The position numbers were made by a program, and so were the translations under genes. From Phaseolus vulgaris (lineage: Eukaryota > Streptophyta > Magnoliopsida > Fabales > Fabaceae): 64,000 nucleotides of DNA. The notes beneath the pieces are model-generated. The model had not been told where the DNA came from and made no database searches. It saw only the letters and a list, made by a program, of their open reading frames with translations. Below are positions 24,889 through 36,481 of this stretch, in pieces. Each line of letters opens with the position of its first letter. Positions within the stretch are counted from its first letter, which is position 1. The DNA is taken from positions 7,446,847 to 7,510,846 of the forward strand of contig NC_023755.2 of NCBI RefSeq assembly GCF_000499845.2, read 5' to 3'.

Positions 24889-25560
24889 GACCACTACAAC
24901 TTGGACTGAGAAAATTGGAGAAGATGGAGCCTTGATTGGGGAGAGTCCTCTTGTTGAATAATCTTTTCCTTCTTCTTAGCTTTAAAATATAAATATTAAA
25001 AGTAGAAAAAATGTACAAGATTAGGGCTTTTTGTGTGTAAAAAAAAAAATTGGACATAATAAGGTTGACTTGGAAAGTTAAAGCCTAAGGAAAGGGTCAA
25101 CTTTGGGGTCAACATGCAACCTCTTCATTAGAGAAGTCAAAACACTAATTGAAGAGGCATGAAGAGATAACCACGACCTCCCACAACTCCATATGGCTAT
25201 GCATCCATCTAGTGAGCATTGGAGATTATAAACACATGAAAATGGCTTGGAATGAGTAATGTGGAACTTGGTTTCAAGGAGGCTACGAAATGCTATGAAA
25301 GTTTAAGTTTCTTTTATGACTCACAAGAGATTGATTAGCTAAAACAAGTTCAAAATTATAGGAAGGATAATGAGAGGCTAAGTCGCCAATTACAATTACT
25401 TATTAGTGTTGTCCCCACTTTCCATCCATCTAACGCACATGCCACATTTCAATAACGACAAGAGCAACCTCAACAACACCAAGAGGAACCACAACAAACA
25501 ACCAAGAACAAAACCACCAAGACCAAGATGATCATACTAATTACTTTACTTATTAGGCAT
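24889..25560 (+). pseudogene. CACTA second-ORF remnant, continuation after element A
   Basis: Directly after the target duplication the frame that began near 17712 appears to continue. Near 25250-25540 the plus strand reads fragments of a basic, Gln-rich coiled coil (RLSRQLQLLI, QQHQEEPQQTTKNK), as in the C-terminal part of plant En/Spm second ORFs. Several stops interrupt it. Identification is tentative. Confidence 0.4.
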
Positions 25561-25594
25561 TGAGTTTTATTTTTGAACTTTTTTTTTTACTATG

Positions 25595-25995
25595 TTAGCA
25601 CATGATTTAGATTATGTGTTAGAACTTGATTTGAATTATATGTTGTTATAACTTGGTTTTCAATTATGTTAGCACTTGATTTAGATTATGTGTTGTTAGA
25701 ACTTCATTTGGATTATGTATTGTTAGCACTTGGTTTTAGATTATATGTTGTTAGTATTTTATTTAGATTATATGTTGTTATGATATGATTTTGGATTATG
25801 AAAGTACTTGCTTTAGCTTTAGATTTTGTGATGTTAGAACTTGATTTAGATTATATGTTTTTGGAGATTTATTTTGAATGTGTTGTTAGCTCTTGGTTTT
25901 AGATTATATATGTTGTTAGCTATTGATTTGGATTATATGTTGTTTATAACTTGATATTGGATTATGTATTGTTAGAACTTGATTGAACTACGACA
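25595..25995. repeat. Minisatellite, unit about 27 bp
   Basis: A degenerate tandem repeat with units such as TTAGAACTTGATTTAGATTA followed by TGTGTTG, repeated roughly 12-15 times with indels. It follows the CACTA second-ORF remnant, where 3' repeats are common in these elements. Confidence 0.7.
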
Positions 25996-27019
25996 TGTTA
26001 GGAACTTATTTTATTTAGTTATATGTTGGTAAAACTTTGTTGACAAAATTGGTGATGTCTTGGTAAAATTTTATTTCATTTTGTCTTGAACTTTATTTCA
26101 ATTTTAAGTTTCAGTACAATCAAATTTAGATACTAAACACAATATTTTTTAATTAAAAAATAGATTTATCAACGAATATTTTTTGCACCAGGTGATCTGT
26201 ATATGAACTTACATTTTTTCCTAATTAAAAAATAGTTTTCATATAGATATAACGATGATTCTTTTTTCACTAGGTAACCCATACATAAATTATTTTTATA
26301 CATATTATTTCATTAGTAATCTATCGTATAAACATTTTCTTGCACTATTATTATGTTAATTATATAACATTTTTGTAGATAAACGTACAAGCATTTCATT
26401 TACATATGAATTTATTTTTTATGTAATTCGTGGTATGACCATGGGTTTACATACTGATTTTTTTTTGGTTAGAAAATTTGATTTTTTTTAATGATAATTA
26501 CGTGCATATTCATGATTTGGGATTTACTTTGGTAGATATTAGAAAGGTAACTTATAAGGAAGACACTTTCATATTATGGCTCACCTAGCAAAACAAGTCC
26601 TTTTGTGAAAGATTATTCAAATAAGTGGTGATAAGTCCTTCTATAGGGAAGGATTGAGCGTGATGCTCATGACCATGATGAGTCAACACTTGATCTTGTT
26701 GATACTCTTTCATTTTCAAGATGAATGCCTCTTGCGAATGAGAAAAATGAAGATGATGAAGTACATGCTACATTGTAATGATCATAATTAAAAAATATGA
26801 GAAAACATTATAACACTTTCATGATATGAATAAATTATGTTACTTTTATATTTTTATTTAATACTAACTTTGATCGTGTTTAATTCGAATATCACACAAA
26901 TGATTTTTTTACGTGTCACATTACTGATTCATCAAAGAAAAATAGAGAAGTTACATTATTAGCACAGTTGGTTATTAAACATTTGTCTAATGCTAGAGTT
27001 ATGGTTGACATAAACCCTT
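25996..27019. other. No gene seen; possible decayed transposon tail
   Basis: AT-rich sequence. A short frame near 26890-27020 (FFTCHITDSSKKNREV, NARVMVDIN) looks coding-like but I do not recognise it. It is cut by the solo LTR that follows. Confidence 0.3.
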
Positions 27020-27024
27020 AAACT

Positions 27025-28473
27025 TGTTGAAGATGGATGAAGCTTCTTCTCAGCAAGTCTTAGTGTGTGTGTTTGATGTAGAAAAGTGTATTCTTTGCTT
27101 TGAAGTTAGTGATCTTCTTATTAGTGGTCATAGTAGGTTAGAGTGAGTTTAAGGTGGCCTTTTGCTTCATGACCTACCTCATATCCTTAACCAAGGTGGT
27201 AAGATCAAGCAATTTTTTTTTTCAAAACTCTTCTATCAACTACCTTAAGTTTTCTCAAAATCAGGTTATTGCACAAAAATAAATCTGTTGATTTGTAAAA
27301 CAATAGATTTATTTCTAAACTGGTTAATGTTTTTCAAAATTCTGTTAGGGCACCAAACAGTTTGTTGCAGCCCTTTATTACTGTTAAGATGAGTTGGAAG
27401 TGGTTTTAAAATCATCTTTTGTTTTTCAGAAAAAAATCTGTTTATTTTAACTTCAACCTGTTCTTTTTATAACAACTTTTAACTGTTTTTTGAAAAACTG
27501 TTATAAATTGTTTTCTATATAAAGAGAGGCACATCTCACATGTAAAGAGATTGAGTGATCACGTTTTTTAACACAAATCTAAGAGTTTTATTTGAGAGAT
27601 AAAAGCTTTGAATGTTTTCTTAAAAGGTTCTCTTAAAGGAATTCAAGTGTGCTTGTTCATTGTGTGCCTTGGTCAAGGTTGAGGTGTTGTCACTACTGTG
27701 CTGCAAAAAAGTGGTTGTTGTTTTCGAGTTCTTGTACACTCTTTTCAGGTGTTTTCTTTCCTCATTCATTCTTGTGTAAAGGTGGTTGTATAGACACTTC
27801 TTGATAGGGTTTCTTGGAGTGTTCTTGCTACTGAAATAGAGTTTTTCAGCTTTGTGTGTGCCTTGTTCTTGAAGGGTTCAAGAACCACAAGGTTTTGTAA
27901 TTTTGTTTTGAATTGTTTAGTGAATTCCACCTTGGTGTGAGGTGAGACTAGATGTAGCTCTTGATGAGTGAACCAATATAAACTGTGTATCCATCTTTCT
28001 TCTCAATCCCTGCACTCGTTTTCTGCATAATTTGATAATCTGCCTGAAAATAAATTTGTTGAATCAAAATTAAATTTATTCCTTTTAGGCTTGTTCATAC
28101 TGTTCTTCAAAGATTTTGAATAAGTTCTTTGTTGTTTGTAAATATCTAAATCTGTGTGTTGGCGGTTTAAAGAGAGTAATAAATCTTTAAACTAACTTTG
28201 TTCAAGATTCATATTCTCTTCAAGATTGCTTGTTAAAGATTCAAAGTTTAATTTCTGAGTGTAAATCTTGCTGCAGTAAAAGAGCCTACATTGTTCTGGA
28301 AAAACTATCTTTTAATTTCAAGCTAATCTGATTAAGGTTCTACATTTTAAAAAGTAATTAGAAAATTAATCTGTTCTTTTTTCTCAAGATTACAGGAAAA
28401 CAGTTTCTATTTGTGAAAATTTTTATAAGCTCAATTCATCCCCTTTTGAACTTAGACACTAATAGACCCAACA
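27025..28473 (+). mobile_element. Solo LTR (1449 bp), Sirevirus-like family
   Basis: Starts TGTTGAAGATGG, ends ACCCAACA, and is flanked by AAACT at 27020-27024 and 28474-28478. It has a TATATAAAG box near 27517 and the AGTGAACCAATATAAACTG block shared with the other LTRs. It is longer than the 1.1-kb relatives and more diverged, so it is probably a separate subfamily. No internal region survives. Confidence 0.85.
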
Positions 28474-28478
28474 AAACT

Positions 28479-29022
28479 GTCAGGACTTTAAGCTCTAATC
28501 ATGCTTAATTTATCAACTCGATCAAAGGTGTTTATTTTGATATCTAGGATTGTGACAGAATTAGACATAAATATAATTTGGCAAGAAATTTTTGTATGAT
28601 GTTTTTATACTTTTGTAATTTTAGTATATAAAGTGTGCAGTGTTAATTATGTTTAATCTTTTTTTTTTTTTTTTATGTTTTGTATACAATTTTGACTTTA
28701 AAAGTTTCAATCTCATAAGAAACAAGATATTCTCGTCGGTAAGTATAAAATGGAGGCAATTAAGATAAATTGGACTAGCTTTTATATTTATGACAAATAC
28801 CAAGACAAGTCCTTGGTGAAAAATGGTAACTATAAAATGGAGGCAATTAAGATAAATTTGACTAGCTTTTATACCAAGTGTCTTTGTGAAAAATATGATA
28901 AAGATAATAAGACATGACAATTATTTGTTCGGATTTGACAAGTTCTATTTTGAAATATTTAATGGAACAAACCAGTCAGCTTTATTATTTATTTTAAAAA
29001 AATGAAGAAAGTTAAACACACC
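28479..29022. repeat. Intergenic, with an ~87-bp direct duplication
   Basis: No gene seen. The segment at about 28738-28790 (GGTAAGTATAAAATGGAGGC onward) is repeated at about 28825-28875 with few changes, an offset of about 87 bp. Confidence 0.5.
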
Positions 29023-30400
29023 CACTACAAAAATATTTAATTTTAATAGGGGTTTGTTAAGAGAGGTTCCAATAACCTCTATTAAGATATACGTCTATTG
29101 TGGTTTTTGAAACCCCTGACAAGTTTTGGGGATTTTTAAAAGAAATCACAACAAATTTTATGATCCTTTTTTATTTTCCTTATCAGCATTTTCTAAACTT
29201 TCATTGTTTCAAGAGAGTATGACTTTTAACCGTTTCAAATGCACACTAACCGTAGAAAACACTCTTGCTATCTTCATCTCTTAATCCCACTCACACACAC
29301 AACTTCTTCTTTGCCTGACAACATTTTTCTTCCGACGGTGCATTTTCCTTCCGACAAAGTTTTTCACGGGTTAGGAAATCTCTTAGAACTCTCTTCGGTT
29401 CGTCTCGTTTCGCTATTTAGTTTTCTAGTTTTTTCTCTTTAATTTTCACTCTTTAGTTTTAACTCTTCTACAACATAGATGAATGTTTAATCGAGATTGA
29501 GTTTGTCTGCAAGGAGAGATGTGGTTTGGTTTTTATTATTATGAGATGTGGTTGTGGAGGAGGATGGAAGGGTTTCTTTGAAAATAGAGAACAGGAACAA
29601 ATGTGGTTGTGGAGGGGAATGCAAGGGTTTTCGATTGTTGACAAATAGGCACGGAAATCGGTTGTGAAAGGGGTGAATGGAAGAGTTCTTATTGTTGGCA
29701 AAGGGAAAAAATAGAATGGAGTGATGTTGGTGGTAAAATGGAAATGGATAGGGAACCGCATGTGGCACAAATAATGTGTTTTAGGAAGTTGTAGAGCATT
29801 CTCTGTTTTGTGAAGAAATTAATTGAAAAATTAGGCACTCTGTTCCTGGTTAAGTATGTGCCAATTGATGTCATCATATAATAGACCCATTTTTCTTTGA
29901 GATCATATAAAAATACATTGGACAAACCTATTATTTGATTTGGATAAGACTAGAGACTAAAAACTTTTAAACCTGAGATCTCATATAATTTATATTTACT
30001 TTTAATCCCTTTAACTTTTCTAATTTTGAATGACATGATATGCAATGAATGAAGAAAGAGGCATAAGAATAAGGAGTATAGGCCAGAACAAGTTGTTGAC
30101 CACTAACAATAGGTATATTGAACAAGTAACATTCATTTCATTGATTATTGAACAAGTAATACAATTTCTCTCGTTCAGTTTCTTCATGACTCGAATGTGA
30201 TTTTCCATTATACTTGTGATGTTGTAATCGTCCTTGCTATTGTTATTCATTATCGTTGTTCTAAACTTGTGTTTGATGTGTGATTTGCGTTGAGAAACAT
30301 TAATTGTGTTTGTGGTTTGTTCTGTTAATTGGAATTGGTTTATTTTAATTTTGTTGTTCGTTTCTAGTTATATTGTTGTTTCATTTTTTTAGATGTTCTG
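29023..30400 (+). other. CACTA-terminus-like sequence followed by unassigned DNA
   Basis: CACTACAAAAATA at 29023 looks like a CACTA terminal inverted repeat. It is followed by a local inverted repeat (GAGAGGTTCC... AACCTCT) as in subterminal regions. No matching TTTTTGTAGTG end was found nearby. The rest (29200-30400) has short frames on both strands that resemble nothing I know, and could be the upstream part of copia element D. Confidence 0.35.
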
Positions 30401-30443
30401 GTAACAAATTTGTTACTATGGCTTTCGCTTCCTCTTTGTTACT

Positions 30444-30550
30444 ATGGCTTTCGCTTCCTCTCTGCAGTCCTTTCCTACCACAATTGTTGTTGAGAAACTT
30501 GATGATACAAATTATCTCTATTGAAAACAATATGTTGAAGAGGTAATTAA
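30444..30550 (+). pseudogene. Copia element D: gag start
   Basis: A frame from ATG 30444 reads SLQSFPTTIVVEKLDDTNY, then TGA where Trp is expected, then KQYVEEV. This is the typical start of a UBN2-type copia gag. A 26-bp tandem duplication (30411-30462) overlaps the start. The gene is cut by the solo LTR at 30551 and resumes at 31649. No LTR of element D was recognised. Confidence 0.7.
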
Positions 30551-31648
30551 TGTTGAGAATAGGAGCTTTGATGTTTCAAATCCATGTTAAAGTCTGAAGT
30601 TGTGCTGCTTTTTGTTTGGGTTTAGATTAGGATGTTTAGAATCTATGTTAAGATTAATTCTTAATCCTTGCACAAAGCTTAATCAATCTATTTTAAGTAA
30701 ACAAAGTATTTTTCCAAGCAAAGGGAAAACAACCGGTTGATTTATTGATATAATCGGTAGTTTGTCACTTAGCTGGCTTAAAGGTTTTGAAACTGTTTTT
30801 TTGAATTGGTTATGTAACTACCTAACCCATTCAACCGGTTAAATCGTGGTTTCAACCGGTTAAATATGTGTTGTTATAACAGTTTTTTCGGAAACCTGTT
30901 TTAACTGTTTTGAATGTGATCAAAACTGTTTTAGCTCATTAATGTTGCCTTAAACGGCTAGTTTTCAAGTGTTATAAATATAGCCTTTCTTTCAAAACAA
31001 AAATAATAAGTTTACAAAGTTTGAAGTAGAGATTCAGATTTGTTTTTGAAAGAAGTTTTCAAAGGTTTTGCAAGATTGTTGTTAAAGCTTTGCACTGGTA
31101 CAAGATATGATCATAGGGCTTCCTGTTTTGTATAATCTCAGGTGTTTTCTATCGCTTTCAAAGTTCTTGTAATTGTTCTTTCATTACAACTGTAAGTGTT
31201 TGAAATCCTGTAAAGTCAGAGGGTGTTCTGACTTGAGGTGTGTGGTGTTGCAAAGAGGGTGAGTGGGTCTTGTGGTTTTCAAGGTCACCTCTTTGTGGTT
31301 GTGTGTTGTAATCTGTGAGTGATTACTAGTGGAACTCAGAGGTTGTTCTGAGAACTGGATGTAGCTCAAGGTTGAGTGAACCAGTATAAAACTGTTGTGT
31401 AAATCTCTCTTTCTCTAACTCCTTATAACTGTTTGTGTTAATTCTGTTTCTACTGCTGGTATAAACAATCGATTAAAACGCATTTTTAACCGGTTAAATT
31501 TCTGATAACAATTTATGTATCTTTGTTTGATTGCTTTCCTTAATTGCTTATCTGTGATTGTTTGATAAAGGTTCATTCTTAATCCATCTTTGGTAAAATC
31601 TTTGATAAACAATTCAGCCCCCTCTTGTTTAAGCAATCAATTCTTACA
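30551..31648 (+). mobile_element. Solo LTR (1098 bp) in element D gag
   Basis: Starts TGTTGAGAATAGG, ends ATTCTTACA, and is flanked by ATTAA at 30546-30550 and 31649-31653. It has the family blocks: AACAACCGGTTGATT motifs, the GTGAACCAGTATAAAACTG block and a CAGCCCCCTCTTG end. Confidence 0.88.
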
Positions 31649-32143
31649 ATTAAGCCACACAAGTTACAACATTTTGTTGCAAATCCAGTTGCTCCTCCTT
31701 GTTTTCTTACTGAAATGATCGAATACTTAACAATATCAATCCTGAATATGAAGCTTAGGAGGTTCAAGATCAAACATTATTAGTTTGGGTTCATTCCACT
31801 ATTTCAAAATCAATTATCTCTCGTGTACATGGTACAAATCATTCTTATGAAGTTTGGGAGAAGATTCATGAATACTTTGGACTTCAAACTACATCTCAAG
31901 CATGATAGTTAAGTATTGAAATACGTGTTGTTAAACTATATTCTAAATTAATGGAAGACTATCTCCTCAAAATTAAAAGTTATGTTGTTGAACTTGCTAG
32001 TGTAGGTGTACCTAGGTCATGAGGAGCATGTTGATGCTATTCTTAAAGAACTTCCATCTGATTATTGACTTGTTGTCTCAATCTTTGAAAGTAAGAAATG
32101 CACGTCTTCAATTGTTGAAATTAAAGCTATTCTTTATGGTCCT
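31649..32143 (+). pseudogene. Copia element D: gag continuation
   Basis: Resumes after the solo LTR with KPHKLQHFVANP-like sequence. SKSIISRVHGTNHSYEVWEK, MEDYLLKIKSYVVELASVG and EEHVDAILKELPSDY follow in shifting frames, the usual order of a copia gag. It ends abruptly near 32140, where a GC-richer gypsy fragment begins. Confidence 0.75.
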
Positions 32144-32990
32144 TGTTCCTGCCGGTTGGCTTGTTCGCCGATTGACTTCTGCAGGCGAGCTCAGACTCCG
32201 TCTGCCTCATGGTGGAACTCGTGCTTTCCTTAATGTCTGGATGATGTTCCTGTTGAGACAGAAGGTGCCCTAACGAACGATCGCACTCTGACGATCAAAT
32301 CAGTAAGGGCTTATGAAAGAATAAGAAACAAATAGCTTCAGTATTCAAAATGCGTATTCAAAATTGCGTACCTTCACCTAGGACTTTAAGCCCCTTTTAT
32401 AGAGTACCATTAGGTCATAACTGGTAACCACCTTCCCTCACGAGAATCCTATCTCTAGTGAGAGTATATTCAATAAAGAGAATTATGTTACAGTGTGCGT
32501 AATCTTAACAACAGAGTTGTGTAGAATTCTATCTCCTTGGAGTGCAACAAACCCTAACATAATAACCACCTAGGCACCAACGAAGGCAACCATTCCCGGG
32601 GTCCAATCTGTTTTCAAGTACTTTTACATGCCCTTTTATATCAATGTACCATGCATGTGCTGTTACGTATCATGCATGTGTCCTTATGTAACATGGCAAC
32701 TGCTTTATCAAACCCCAGCGCACTCTGGGCTTGGGCTGACAGATACCGTTTTGCTCATGCTAGACCCAAACATACTAAGTGCACTCTAGGTTCATTAACA
32801 TATGCTTTACTGACCTACCGGGCCTTATACACGAACAATTATACCAAATGCATGAATGCAGGTTATTATGCAAATACCTGAGTCCAAATGCATGGCCCAT
32901 CATCCTAGCCCAATAGCCGAGTTGAGCTGCCTGACGCAGGCACCGAGGTTCGATCACCGAGGTCTTCTCTGCGAGTTCTGGTCCACTACA
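32144..32990 (-). repeat. Gypsy 3' LTR (about 847 bp)
   Basis: On the minus strand it starts TGTAGTGGACC, right after a polypurine tract (ACTGGGGGGCTTG), and ends GGCAGGAACA, giving TG...CA ends. It has CTATAAAAGGGGC as a TATA box near 32405-32393. There is no second copy in the window, so the boundaries rest on these signals alone. Confidence 0.55.
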
Positions 32991-33539
32991 CAAGCCCCCC
33001 AGTCTTCCATCACGAGCGTACACGTGTCCACATCAGCAACTGAAAAGCGTTGTCGCTTACGCTTCCTTCTATAACCTTCAAAACAATTTCCAATACTTTG
33101 TATATATGCATGAACAATTTATTTATGCCCTTATGTTTCCCCTTTACTATGCCTCGACTAGTACAATGACAATGCATGTTTCTACTAGACACGGCTATCA
33201 CGACTTAACCAAGCCCTTCAAAAATGTAGATACTATGACTTAACCAACTAATAACAATTTCAAACAAGCAATGCAATCCGCAATGTATTTCGTATAATTG
33301 ATACAACTACTATACCGATCAAAGGGTGCTTTTGGCAGAGCTATTTATGGAATAACTTGTACCTCATAGCTGCAGTGGACCTCCCACTTTTCTTACATTT
33401 TGGTTGTGCCAAACTTTGACACATTCCTCTGCGAATACCTTCGTGGTGCCTCACCTTCCAGCGGGGTTGACCCGACTTGCCCCGATTAAGGTCCTAAGCT
33501 TAGTATTACACTGGGACAGAAACCATCTTCCTTAGCTCG

Positions 33540-34500
33540 AGCCAAAACGTTGGTGAGCTGCCATTCAAAATGTCCTCACTCAAAATCCATCTGAGCGAGA
33601 GGCTCTCAAACCTGAGTTGCCATAAACCTATACTTTCCCACTCTCAGAAACTTTCCAAGGCGAGGTCACGTACATGTGCTCGAGCCAAAATGTTGGCGAG
33701 CTATCGTCCATGATCTGCTCTTGAAATCCTTCAGAGCAAAAGGCTTCTCAAACCTGAGTCGCCATGTACCTGCACATTTCATATTCAAATTCAACGTTTG
33801 GAAATCCTCCATAGCAGATCCATGTTCAAATTCCACGCTTGGAGATCCTCCAAAGCGAGTCCATATTCAAATTCCACGGAAATCCTCCAAAGCGAGTCCA
33901 TATTTCGTGCTTAAACCAAAACTTTCGCGAACCATCATTCACTATCCACGCTCAGAATCCTTCTGAGTGGCTTCTCAAACCTGAGTTGCTCGTATATTTC
34001 CTCTCTTGGAGCCCCTCCAAGGCGAGGTTGCATTTTTTATGCTCCAGCCAAAATATTGGTGGGGTATCATTCACCACCGATGCTCAGAATCCTTCCGAGA
34101 GGCTTCTCAAACCTGAGTTGCCTGTTTCTTTCCTCGGTGCTCGGAATCCTTCAGAGAGGCTTCTCAATCCTGAGTTGCCTGTATCTTTCCTCTCTTGGAG
34201 CCCTTCCAAGGCGAGGTTACACTTTTTAAGCTCTAGCCAAAATATTGGCGGGCTATCATTCACCACCGATGCTCGGAATCCTTCCGAGAGGCTTCTCAAT
34301 CCTGAGTTGCGTGTATCTTTCCTCTCTTGGAGCCCCTCCAAGGCGAGGTTACATTTTTTAAGCTCCAGCCAAAATATTGGCAGGCTATCATTCACCACCG
34401 ATGCTCAGAATCCTTCCGAGAGACTTCTCAAACCTAAGTTGCCTGTTTTTTTCCTCGGTGCTCAGAATCCTTCCAAAAGGCTTCTCGATCCTGAGTTGCT
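33540..34500. repeat. Tandem repeats in gypsy 3' UTR
   Basis: Diverged units contain GCTCAGAATCCTTC, GAGGCTTCTCAAACC, TGAGTTGCC, CTCCAAGGCGAGGTT and CAGCCAAAATATTGG. The best-preserved copies of the last block start near 34019, 34209 and 34339, so spacing is about 130 bp with an extra ~60-bp insert in one unit. Older copies extend left to about 33540. Open frames across this region are by-products of the repeat. Confidence 0.75.
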
Positions 34501-34750
34501 TGTATCCCACACGTTCCCAAACTTAGAGCCTCTCCAAGGGGAAGCATGCATACCTGTGAACCTTTCCAGACATCTTCTTGACCAAGTCACATCCTTGCAA
34601 GTTATCAGGAGAGTAATGACAAATCATCTTTCGTAAATACTTTTTATTGGGTGACCTCGTTAAAAAACCCTCGTGAGGGAAAAAGAGTGTCCCCTTAACC
34701 GTTCATGAATAATCATTATACATCAACTGAAATAAAACTTAAGATCGGAT

Positions 34751-36360
34751 TCATTCCACGTTTTCGGGTATAGGTCCCCTCTCCAGAGTCTCAAGCTTAT
34801 AAGCTCCGTTTCCGAGAGCCTCCACCACGCGGAATGGGCCGGTCCACTTGGGAGATAGTTTGCTCTCCAACTGATACGAGTGGATTTTCCTCATCACCAG
34901 GTCAACAACCTGGAACTGCCGAGGTCTAAGCTTATACCTTTCCTTCTGCTCCACCCTTCTCTTCAAAGCTTCAGCTTTGATACATGCCTGCTCTCTTACT
35001 TCGTCGAGTATGTCAAGATTCACGCCACAAAGTTTTGGAATCGAGGTGAGCTCTCCCGGATCTCCATTGGGATCATGGCATCATCCCCGTACACCAAACT
35101 GAAGGGTGTCTCCTTCGTAGTAGATTGAGGAGTGGTGTGGTAGGCCCACAAAATTCGAGGAACCTCGTCAGTCCAAGTCCCCTTTGCCTTCTCCAACTTC
35201 CTCTTTAAACCCCTGAGCAAAATCCTGTTAGCAGACTCGACCTGCCCATTTGTTTAGGGATGCTTTACCTATGCAAACACCTATTTAATCCCGAGTTCCG
35301 TGCACAACTTACCGAGCTGCTAACTTGCAAACTGGGTGTCATTATCAGATATCAAGCACTTTGGAACCCCAAAGCGACATACAATATTCTTCCATACAAA
35401 ATGCTGAACCTTGTGAGCGGTTATCTGCGTCACGGGCTCAACTTCTATCCCCCTTGGTGAAGTACTCAATGGCCACCACCAAGTATTTCATTTGCCGAAT
35501 TGCTAGAGGGAAAGGACCCAGGATGTCAATTCCCCACGTGTGGAAGGGCCACAGGCTGTGGATAAATCTCAACTCTTCTGGGGTCCATGATGCCAGTCAA
35601 CATGTTTTTGGCATTGTGTGCACAGCTACGCATACTGCATGCAATCTTCCTGCATGGTCGGGCAATAATACCCTGCTCATACTGCTTTTGACGAGAGAGC
35701 TCGTCCCCCGACGTGACTCCCACAGATGCTCTCATGGAGCTCCACCATGATGAGTGTACATTGATCTCTGCTCACACAAGTCAAGATAGGATGGGTGTAG
35801 CCATGTCTAAACAATTTTCCATCTATCAAGGTATACCTGTTTGCGTTCTTCTTAATGTTTTTAGCTTTCGCTGGCTCTGCTGGAAGCATACCATTAACAA
35901 GGTAACGTTTATAGGGTGTCATCCAAGTCTCCTCTATGTCAATAAGGCAGACATCCAGTGATTCCCCTTCTGACACGCCATAGACACTCACCTTGGGCAC
36001 CCTCAGTGTCTCCTGAGTTAGCAACCGGTGCGTTCCTCGCCCAAACCCCAAGGTATCCATCTGCTGGACTTCCCCTACACCATCTGTGGCAGCCCTGGGC
36101 ACCTTCAAGGTCTCTTGAATGACTGACCTCTGGCGACCTCCCTTTCCTGAGCTGGCGAGTTTGGCCAGCAGGTCTGCTCGTGCTCCCTTGGGACATGTAC
36201 CAACTCGAACACAGGAAAAGTCTCCTTCAAGAGTATCACGTACTTCAAATACGAAGCCATTTGAGGATCCTTAGCCTGGTACCCTCTTGTGACTTGTCCA
36301 GTTACTAACAGCGAGTCATTCTTCACTAACAGGCTTTGAGCGCTCAACACTTCTATGAAC
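34751..36360 (-). pseudogene. Gypsy pol remnant: RNase H end and integrase
   Basis: Reads LLVKNDSLLVTGQV, KDPQMASYLKYV and FELVHVPRE (RNase H end), then VNGMLPAEPAKAKNIKK, HESICGSHVGGRALSSKAV and RAGYYWPTMQEDC (zinc-binding integrase). The core follows with stops, then GTWTDEVPRILWAYHTTPQS, KLSPKWTGPFRV and ERGPIPENVE. At least five stops and frameshifts occur. The phrasing fits the Tat branch of Ty3/gypsy elements. The integrase would have joined element DNA to the chromosome. Confidence 0.8.
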
Positions 36361-36481
36361 CTTTTCTAGGTTGACCCACATCTGAGCTGAGCTCTCGACT
36401 CACCTCTTGTGCCCAAACCCTGAGATGACCTCCCCAAAACACCTGGGTCAAGATGATGAGCTCTCCTGCATGGTACACATG

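Larger units (their letters stand above)
32144..36480 (-). mobile_element. Ty3/gypsy fragment (Tat-like), 5' part missing
   Basis: In element orientation: RNase H end, zinc-binding and core integrase, a long 3' untranslated region with tandem repeats, a polypurine tract, and a 3' LTR. Gag, protease and reverse transcriptase are absent. Its GC content is visibly higher than the flanks. It replaces the middle of copia element D, whose gag stops at about 32140 and whose integrase resumes near 37840. A solo LTR (36482-37466) and unassigned GC-richer sequence lie between. Confidence 0.7.

Noticed and set aside
25595..25995. Regularly spaced short repeats resembling a CRISPR array
   Set aside because: Units are contiguous with no unique spacers, degenerate, and in a plant nuclear context; it is a minisatellite.
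29468..29770. Two overlapping minus-strand frames of about 100 codons
   Set aside because: They overlap in different frames, are compositionally odd and resemble nothing; no splice or start context supports a gene.
32139..32143. GTCCT as a target duplication of the gypsy element
   Set aside because: No matching copy lies at the right edge near 37840 (the nearest is GTCTC), and the element's 5' half is missing.
33839..34636. Long plus-strand open frame of 265 codons with internal repeats
   Set aside because: It coincides with the tandem repeats of the gypsy 3' UTR; the protein repeats simply mirror the DNA unit, and the opposite strand is open too (34084-34398).
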